A DNA stretch of 9,939 nucleotides. Source: Bacillota bacterium (GTDB lineage: Bacteria > Bacillota > Clostridia > Clostridiales > Clostridiaceae). Within the stretch, counting starts at the first letter, position 1, and every line of letters begins with the position of its first letter. Shown here piece by piece: positions 5,810 through 9,939 of the stretch. A model generated the notes under the pieces. It saw only the letters and a program-made list of their open reading frames with translations. It was not told where the DNA came from and made no database searches. The stretch is from assembly GCA_023451395.1 (NCBI GenBank), contig JAEXZL010000132.1, positions 1 through 9,939 of the forward strand, given 5' to 3'. The position numbers were made by a program, and so were the translations under genes.

Positions 5810-6583
5810 ATGCTTGTAAAAACTAAAATCAATGATGCAATTATAAATTTTCTTAGCGAGGATTATCTTATCAATCTTAATATCTTAGGATATCTTGAGA
5901 ATGAACCTTTTGCGGAAATATATGTAGATAATCCGGAGAAGCCCACGGGAGTGTTAGTAAAGGAAGATGAATACATGCATTTTCTATACTCTAAAAATGA
6001 TAACTTCATTGGAGAAGTAGCGGAGAACTATCTGAAAACAGGCTACTGTGGTTTTTCAGGTGTTGAGAATTCAATAGTAGAGAAGCTTATGAAAAAGCTT
6101 AAAGGTAAAGGAGACTTACATTGGAAAAATCCCTGTTTTGTTTATTATATGCCTAAAGAAAACCTCAATTTAGGGCTTATAAAAAACGAAGTCAGACCTA
6201 TAGACATCAGGGATGCTAAAGAGGTAGATAAGTATTATACTTTTAGATCTGAGGATAGCCTTGAGAGAATAAAAAAAGATATTTTAAATAGACCTTCCTC
6301 TGCAGTATATGTAAATGGAGAAATTGCCTGTTGGGTTATTGTCCATAGTGATAATTCTATGGGAATACTTTTTACTAAAGAGGAGTTTAGAAGAAAGGGC
6401 TATGCTGTTGATGTGACCATTGACTTAGCCTCAAAGATAATTGCAGAAGGAAGGATTCCCTTTATTCAGATTGTTGAAGATAATCATATGTCCCCTAGTG
6501 TTGCAAAGATATGCGGCTTTGTACAGTGTGGTAGGGCTACCTGGTTTGGAGTAAAAGTTGGAGATCCTGATAAAGAGGTATAG
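5810..6583 (+). CDS. GNAT family N-acetyltransferase
   Basis: The protein has 257 residues. The C-terminal part (about 125-250) is a GNAT fold of the FR47-like kind. Strand 4 (MGILFT, 184-189) leads to FRRKGYAVDVTIDLASKII with the acetyl-CoA pyrophosphate loop R194-R-K-G-Y-A199. IQIVEDNHMSPSVAKICGF follows, the N-x-x-S-xx-(A/L)-xx-x-GF pattern of motif B. The N-terminal 120 residues look like a degenerate second GNAT-like or substrate-binding region, as in other two-part clostridial GNATs of 250-280 residues. It would transfer an acetyl group from acetyl-CoA to an amine that I cannot name. ATG 5810 follows AAAGGAG (5793-5799). It appears to be transcribed alone. Confidence 0.85.
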   Translation: MLVKTKINDAIINFLSEDYLINLNILGYLENEPFAEIYVDNPEKPTGVLVKEDEYMHFLYSKNDNFIGEVAENYLKTGYCGFSGVENSIVEKLMKKLKGKGDLHWKNPCFVYYMPKENLNLGLIKNEVRPIDIRDAKEVDKYYTFRSEDSLERIKKDILNRPSSAVYVNGEIACWVIVHSDNSMGILFTKEEFRRKGYAVDVTIDLASKIIAEGRIPFIQIVEDNHMSPSVAKICGFVQCGRATWFGVKVGDPDKEV

Positions 6584-6606
6584 CTTGGTTATGTAAGAAA
6601 GCTATA
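6579..6606 (+). terminator. Short hairpin overlapping the GNAT stop codon
   Basis: TATAGCTT (6579-6586) pairs with AAGCTATA (6599-6606), an 8-bp perfect stem with a 12-nt loop, followed by GTTTAAG. It is low in GC and has only a short T run, so it would be a weak terminator at best. Confidence 0.3.
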
Positions 6607-6636
6607 GTTTAAGAAACATCAAATTTCACCCATAAT

Positions 6637-6679
6637 TTGACGCATTATGTAACAATTATTGATTAAAATATATTATAAT
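6637..6679 (+). promoter_or_regulatory. Probable ddh promoter region
   Basis: A good -10 box, TATAAT, lies at 6674-6679, 40 bases before the ddh ATG. The best -35-like hexamer, TTGACG (6637-6642), is too far from it (31 bp) and would instead pair with a poor -10 near 6661. No well-spaced -35 partner for TATAAT is seen, so the exact promoter is uncertain. Confidence 0.35.
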
Positions 6680-6719
6680 ATAGTTTAATTAAAGTTATCA
6701 ACGCAGAAAGGGTGATAGT

Positions 6720-7703
6720 ATGAAAATTAGAATAGGAATTGCTGGGTACGGCAATTTAGGCCGAGGAGTAGAAATGGCAGTTTCTTTAAATAAGGATATG
6801 GAGCTTGTAGGGATATTTACTAGAAGGGATCCAGCTACCCTTAAAACACACACAAATGTTCCAGTATATTCCATGAACAAGGCAAAAGATATGCAATCAC
6901 AAATAGACGTAATGATTCTTTGTGGAGGTAGTGCAAAGGATTTGCCAGAGCAAACCCCAGAAATGTCAAAATACTTTAACGTAGTTGACAGCTTTGACAC
7001 CCACGCAAAAATACCTGAACATTTTGAATCTATTGATAAGGTAAGTAAAGAGAGCAAAAAAGTAGGCATTATTTCCGTAGGCTGGGATCCAGGTTTGTTT
7101 TCTCTAAACCGATTGCTGGGGCAAGCGATTTTACCTAATGGTAATGATTATACCTTCTGGGGAAAAGGAGTAAGTCAAGGCCATTCCGATGCAATTCGCA
7201 GAATAGATGGAGTTTTGGGTGCCTGCCAATATACAATTCCTGTTGAGGAGGCATTAAGTAAAGTACGAAAGGGTGAAAACCCTTCACTTTCCACTGGGGA
7301 GAAGCATGTGAGAGAGTGCTATGTTGCAGTAAAGGAAGATGCTGATAAAAATGCTATTGAAGAGAAAATAAAGACAATGCCCAACTATTTTGCAGAGTAT
7401 GATACAACAGTTCATTTTATTAGTGAAGAGGAACTTCGCAGAGATCATAGTAGAATGCCTCATGGAGGAGTAGTTTTTCGTTGTGGTACCACTGGATTTG
7501 ACAATAGTAGCAAAGAGATAATGGAATTTAAATTGCAGCTTGATTCAAATCCAGAATTTACTGCAGGAGTTCTGGTAGCTTACGCAAGAGCAGCATACAG
7601 GCTTAATCTTGAGGGAGTTAGCGGATGTAAAACAGTACTGGATATTGCACCTGCTTATTTGCATCCTGCTCCAGTGGAAGAACTGAGAAAACAAATACTT
7701 TAA
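6720..7703 (+). CDS. ddh: meso-Diaminopimelate D-dehydrogenase
   Basis: The 327-residue length is typical for Ddh (EC 1.4.1.16). The enzyme makes meso-2,6-diaminopimelate from tetrahydrodipicolinate, ammonia and NADPH in one step, feeding lysine and peptidoglycan synthesis in the cytoplasm. Seen in sequence: a Rossmann loop GIAGYGNLGRG (6-16), FTRRDP (33-38) whose paired arginines bind the NADP phosphate, and CGGSAKDLPEQTP (68-80). Further on are VGWDPGLFSLNR (120-131) and FWGKGVSQGHSDAIRR (146-161), the substrate-binding family signatures, then HGGVVFRCGTTG near 245-260. All key blocks are present and the gene looks intact. ATG 6720 follows AAAGGGTG (6707-6714). It stands alone, without dap genes nearby, which is common for ddh. 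A strong terminator follows at 7839-7887. Confidence 0.95.
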   Translation: MKIRIGIAGYGNLGRGVEMAVSLNKDMELVGIFTRRDPATLKTHTNVPVYSMNKAKDMQSQIDVMILCGGSAKDLPEQTPEMSKYFNVVDSFDTHAKIPEHFESIDKVSKESKKVGIISVGWDPGLFSLNRLLGQAILPNGNDYTFWGKGVSQGHSDAIRRIDGVLGACQYTIPVEEALSKVRKGENPSLSTGEKHVRECYVAVKEDADKNAIEEKIKTMPNYFAEYDTTVHFISEEELRRDHSRMPHGGVVFRCGTTGFDNSSKEIMEFKLQLDSNPEFTAGVLVAYARAAYRLNLEGVSGCKTVLDIAPAYLHPAPVEELRKQIL

Positions 7704-7711
7704 TCTTGTAA

Positions 7712-7761
7712 ACTTCGCCAGTAGTCTACCGAGAACGTTAATAGGTGGATAGATGGCAAGT
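7712..7761 (+). other. Imperfect hairpin after ddh
   Basis: Two short helices can stack: GCCA (7717-7720) with TGGC (7754-7757), and TCTACC (7725-7730) with GGTGGA (7744-7749, one wobble). Between them is an internal loop, and the terminal loop contains AACGTT. It starts about ten bases after the ddh stop. There is a short TTTT at 7767-7770. It may stabilise the ddh 3' end or act as a weak first terminator. Confidence 0.3.
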
Positions 7762-7838
7762 AGTGCTTTTCACTCAAAATTTATTAATACATAAAATTTT
7801 AATACATAAAAACATATTAATATATAATACTTCTTTCG

Positions 7839-7887
7839 GAGCTTGTTCAGGATTTTATATTTAGAATCTTGGATAAGCTCTATTTTT
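7839..7887 (+). terminator. Strong intrinsic terminator for ddh
   Basis: GAGCTTGTTCAGGATT (7839-7854) pairs with AATCTTGGATAAGCTC (7865-7880) over 16 continuous pairs (three G-T wobbles), with a 10-nt loop, followed by TATTTTTA. It is 135 bases after the ddh stop. No other gene ends between them, so it most likely closes the ddh transcript. Confidence 0.8.
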
Positions 7888-7949
7888 ATGGATTTATAAG
7901 AATTAGTGAGATATTTTAATTTTAACTGTCTATTTTATTATAAAAAGTT

Positions 7950-7990
7950 GAAATTGTCCGTTTACATCGAAAATTGTCATAATATATAAT
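7950..7990 (+). promoter_or_regulatory. SDR promoter with a 20-bp-spaced direct repeat
   Basis: TTTACA (7961-7966), an 18-bp spacer and TATAAT (7985-7990) make a good sigma-A promoter, with a start near 7997. AAATTGTC occurs at 7951-7958 and again at 7971-7978, exactly 20 bp apart. One copy lies just upstream of the -35 box and the other within the spacer. Two turns of DNA between identical sites suggests a regulator bound on one face, but the sequence is AT-rich. Confidence 0.55.
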
Positions 7991-8020
7991 TGTTTTTGGT
8001 ATGTTTTTTTAATAATTTTA

Positions 8021-8084
8021 TGTAGCTAAGGGAATAATAATATAATGTTTTACTATAAGTAACTCTTAAGAATCCTTAGCTGCA
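8021..8084 (+). other. Structured element in the SDR leader
   Basis: Bases 8021-8032 (TGTAGCTAAGGG) pair with 8073-8084 (TCCTTAGCTGCA) over 12 bp with two wobbles. They enclose 40 bases that contain a second small dyad, TTACT-ATA-AGTAA, at 8050-8062. If transcription starts near 7997 this folds in the mRNA 5' leader, about 110 bases before the start codon. A further CCTT/AAGG pair (8167-8180) lies next to AAGGAGG (8184-8190) and could compete with it. It could be a regulatory leader or a stability element; there is no T-tract for attenuation. Confidence 0.4.
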
Positions 8085-8196
8085 GAGATTATAAAAATAC
8101 TGATAATTTCAATACTTAAGACATTAATTTACGATTTTAAAGGTGCTGCGATAACAGTTTAGCTGCCTTTCTCGTAAGGTTTAAGGAGGATGAATT

Positions 8197-8961
8197 ATGA
8201 ATCGTTTAGAAGGAAAAGTCGCCATTGTAACTGGAGGCAACTCTGGTGTAGGTGCAGCTACAGCAATTCTTTTTGCTAAGGAGGGTGCAAAAGTCGTTAT
8301 TAGTGCTCGCCGTAAGGTACAGCTTGAGGAGATTGCTACAAAGATAAGGGAAGCTGGCGGAGAGGTTTTGACTGTTGTTACAGATATTTCAAAGCCAGAG
8401 GATGCTAAAAATTTAGTTGCTAAAACTCTTGAGGCTTATGGGAAGGTTGATGTTCTTGTTAACAATGCCGGTGTTCTTGAGGAAGGACTTAAGCCTATTG
8501 ATCGTGTCCTTGATGAGGATATGAATCGCATTATAGACACTAATACTAAAGGCTCTATGTATTGTATGAGGGAAGTTAGCGCAGAAATGGCAAAGACAGG
8601 TTATGGCTCAATAATCAATGTTGCCTCTGTTGCAGGTGTTGTGGGCTGCGGTGGTGCGGCATATGTTGCGTCAAAGGCGGCTATAGTTGGTATTACCCGC
8701 CATACTGCACTGCGCTTTGCAGGTACAAATATTCGCTGCAACGCTGTTTGTCCTGGCACTATAGTTACTCCTATGGTGGCTGATATGAACCCTTCAAATC
8801 TTGACCCGGATATGTTTGGTGCTATGGGCAAGCATAGTGATTTGCGTGTTCAGCCATGTATGCCTGAGGATGTAGCAAACATTTTGCTCTTCTTAGCAAG
8901 TGACGAGTCCCGTGCAATTACTGGTCAGTCTCTCGTTACTGATTTTGGTAGTACTCTTTAA
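8197..8961 (+). CDS. Classical short-chain dehydrogenase/reductase (SDR)
   Basis: The 254-residue length is typical of classical SDRs of the FabG / 7-alpha-hydroxysteroid / glucose dehydrogenase type. Cofactor motif TGGNSGVG is at 12-19, and SARR (36-39) puts two arginines at the end of strand 2, favouring NADPH. NNAG is at 89-92. The catalytic set Asn116, Ser144, Tyr156 and Lys160 (Y-V-A-S-K) is complete. CPGTIVTPM (185-193) is the substrate loop. The end, AITGQSLVTDFGSTL, matches the usual ITGQ-x-x-x-x-DGG with Phe-Gly in place of Gly-Gly. It reduces a ketone or oxidises an alcohol; which one cannot be told, as SDR substrates do not follow from these motifs. ATG 8197 follows AAGGAGG (8184-8190). 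It is monocistronic, between its own promoter and a hairpin. Confidence 0.92.
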   Translation: MNRLEGKVAIVTGGNSGVGAATAILFAKEGAKVVISARRKVQLEEIATKIREAGGEVLTVVTDISKPEDAKNLVAKTLEAYGKVDVLVNNAGVLEEGLKPIDRVLDEDMNRIIDTNTKGSMYCMREVSAEMAKTGYGSIINVASVAGVVGCGGAAYVASKAAIVGITRHTALRFAGTNIRCNAVCPGTIVTPMVADMNPSNLDPDMFGAMGKHSDLRVQPCMPEDVANILLFLASDESRAITGQSLVTDFGSTL

Positions 8962-8988
8962 TTAGTATAACATTTAAGAAGATATTAG

Positions 8989-9025
8989 GAAAAGATGTAA
9001 GAGTGGAATAATATTACATCTTTTC
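8989..9025 (+). terminator. Hairpin terminator after the SDR gene
   Basis: GAAAAGATGTAA (8989-9000) pairs perfectly with TTACATCTTTTC (9014-9025), with a 13-nt loop, followed by TTATAC. It lies 28 bases after the SDR stop. The T-rich right arm helps, although the tail itself is short. Confidence 0.6.
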
Positions 9026-9052
9026 TTATACACCAAAAAAATAAAATAATAT

Positions 9053-9661
9053 ATGATTTATAAGGCATCGAAATTTTTATGTGAAAATTCCTTCCATACC
9101 AAGGCACGAAAATATGCTGATGCCTGTCTTTCAAAAATAGACAAAGAAGATTTGAAGCAACAGGTGCTTGATAAGAGAAACAAAGATGCCCTAAATGCTT
9201 ACTGTATCTGTCCAGTGGGAAATGACGCAGACCTTCTAGAACGTTACCTATTTGTACAAAGGTTTCTAAAAGAATCAAGACAGTTTGGAGCGCAAAGTCA
9301 GGCCAGTGAAAAGCGGTCAGTGGAGATGGCACTTTTAAACCTAGCTAGAAATTCAAGGTTTGAAACAGTAACCCGCTTGTCATGGATGATGGAAAGCAAG
9401 ATGGTATCACAGCATCTAGAAGTATTAACTCCACAGAAAATCCATGAGGTAGAGGTATGGATTGAAATCAACGACCAAGGAAGCAATGAAATCTGCATAC
9501 AGAAGAATGGAAGGCGACAAAAATCTATTCCTGCAGTCCTTAAGAAGAATGAAAAATTCATAGCTTTAAAGGATATTCATAACCAATGGAATGAGCAGTA
9601 CCGTCGTTCTAAAAAGATGCTACAGCAGACTATGGAAGAGAGAACAGAATTCTCTAATTAA
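9053..9661 (+). pseudogene. Internal fragment of a DUF4132/DUF5724-like large protein
   Basis: A 202-residue frame has no ribosome binding site before its first ATG (9053 follows an A-rich run), and stops preceding it in frame prevent an upstream extension. It contains NLARNSRFETVTRLSWMMES, EVWIEINDQGSNEI and LKKNEKFIALKDIHNQWNEQYRRSKKMLQQ. From memory this resembles an inner segment of clostridial proteins of more than 1000 residues with DUF5724 and DUF4132 (MolR-like) regions. In those, the chain continues past TEFS for several hundred residues; here TAA follows at once. So both ends seem cut off. The body has no internal stops, so loss may be recent, or the piece may still be made as a small protein. 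No function is known to me. An independent small gene is the alternative. Confidence 0.55.
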
Positions 9662-9682
9662 ATGTTGAAAAATATTTAGTGT

Positions 9683-9739
9683 AGGTCATGTCTCAAAACT
9701 ATTTTTTAATAGTTTTGAGACATGACCTTTTTATTTTTA
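9683..9739 (+). terminator. Very strong hairpin terminator
   Basis: A perfect 21-bp stem (9683-9703 with 9708-9728; outer part GGTCATGTCTC / GAGACATGACC), a TTTT loop and a T-rich tail CTTTTTATTTTT follow the fragment by about 20 bases. The length and perfection exceed most terminators here. It was probably the terminator of the full-length gene now reduced to a fragment. Confidence 0.85.
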
Positions 9740-9818
9740 GAAACCTTTGGTTAGACTGGGCTTGATTAAGCTAACAAATTTCGAAGAAAATATAAAAATG
9801 TCAAAAAATTCAAAAATA

Positions 9819-9852
9819 ACAGTTGTAATATACAACAGTTGTATGTTAATAT
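9819..9852 (+). promoter_or_regulatory. Operator/promoter of the terminal MarR gene
   Basis: ACAGTTGTA occurs twice (9819-9827 and 9835-9843), 16 bp apart, and GTTGTA-ATA-TACAAC (9822-9836) is a palindrome with a 3-bp centre. A possible promoter, TTGTAA (9823-9828), 18 bp, TAATAT (9847-9852), overlaps both. This is a typical autoregulation layout for MarR genes. The ATG is at 9870. Confidence 0.55.
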
Positions 9853-9869
9853 TGAGATGAGGTGATGAG

Positions 9870-9939
9870 ATGATTGATCAAGGAAGTGAAAATTTAAGAG
9901 AATTGATTCGTATACTAGTACGAAACTTAGGCGTTTTGG
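9870..9939 (+). CDS. MarR family regulator, N-terminal start (partial)
   Basis: ATG 9870 follows GAGGTGA (9859-9865) and opens a frame of 23 codons running out of the window: MIDQGSENLRELIRILVRNL. This matches the first helix of MarR regulators of the kind that start with LxELIRxLVRxLGxL, from memory. The DNA-binding domain lies beyond the window, so the call depends on this helix and on the operator-like repeats in front of it. The operator position suggests that it represses itself and perhaps genes downstream. Confidence 0.6.
   Translation, partial: MIDQGSENLRELIRILVRNLGVL

Larger units (their letters stand above)
7704..8196. other. 493-base intergenic stretch between ddh and the SDR gene
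   Basis: It holds the ddh 3' hairpin and terminator on the left. On the right are a promoter (7961-7990) and a leader of about 200 bases in front of the SDR gene, with paired repeats (8021-8084). All frames are closed by stops and I see no coding sequence. The leader matches no riboswitch, T-box or tRNA-like consensus that I recognise. Confidence 0.6.

Noticed and set aside
6698..7069. Reverse-strand open frame opposite the start of ddh
   Set aside because: The + strand encodes a complete ddh with all motifs; the antisense frame is a by-product of it.
8021..8084. Riboswitch or T-box in front of the SDR gene
   Set aside because: No conserved T-box or known riboswitch core was found; kept only as an unclassified structured leader.
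8601..9561. Reverse-strand frames opposite the SDR gene and the DUF4132-like fragment
   Set aside because: They lack plausible families and lie opposite better-supported + strand coding.
9819..9843. Repeats before the last MarR as a CRISPR or transposon end
   Set aside because: Only two 9-bp copies are present and they overlap a promoter; an operator explains them better.

Overview
The window reads as chromosomal accessory DNA from a low-GC Firmicute, most likely a clostridial anaerobe. The base composition is strongly AT-rich, start codons are preceded by strong AGGAGG-type ribosome binding sites, and every gene I accept is on the + strand. The gene families also fit: an ECF sigma factor with a Sigma_reg-type anti-sigma factor, a clostridial-type meso-diaminopimelate dehydrogenase, MarR regulators and DUF5946. 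I see no tRNA, rRNA, CRISPR array, intact insertion sequence or phage module.

Left part (1-1200): the 3' end of a Crp/Fnr regulator, then a decaying stretch. It holds a frameshifted sigma-like HTH/zinc-ribbon gene of the kind found beside serine recombinases. After that come about 600 bases with a good promoter and a ribosome binding site but only a stop-interrupted reading frame.

Middle part (1200-5750): small independent transcription units. A VOC/glyoxalase-like gene is followed by a hairpin. A DUF5946 gene stands behind a promoter with the 19-bp spacer typical of MerR-activated promoters and ends at a strong terminator. A two-gene unit encodes a MarR regulator and an eight-helix membrane protein, and its -10 box sits between the arms of a 17-bp inverted repeat. 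A translationally coupled pair encodes an ECF sigma factor and its membrane anti-sigma factor, followed by gene debris and a hairpin.

Right part (5800-9939): a GNAT acetyltransferase; ddh (lysine and peptidoglycan precursor synthesis) with a strong terminator about 130 bases after its stop; a classical SDR oxidoreductase with a roughly 200-nt structured leader; an internal fragment of a large DUF4132/DUF5724-like protein; a very strong hairpin terminator; and the start of a second MarR regulator behind a repeated ACAGTTGTA operator.

The genes do not form one pathway. The common theme is many small, separately regulated units (Crp/Fnr, MerR-like, two MarR, ECF sigma) among remnants of lost genes. 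I find no convincing new multi-gene system. The best leads are the DUF5946 gene with a MerR-type promoter but no nearby merR, the MarR/membrane-protein pair with its twin operator, the structured SDR leader, and an operator-like motif shared between the dead gene near 850 and the last MarR gene.
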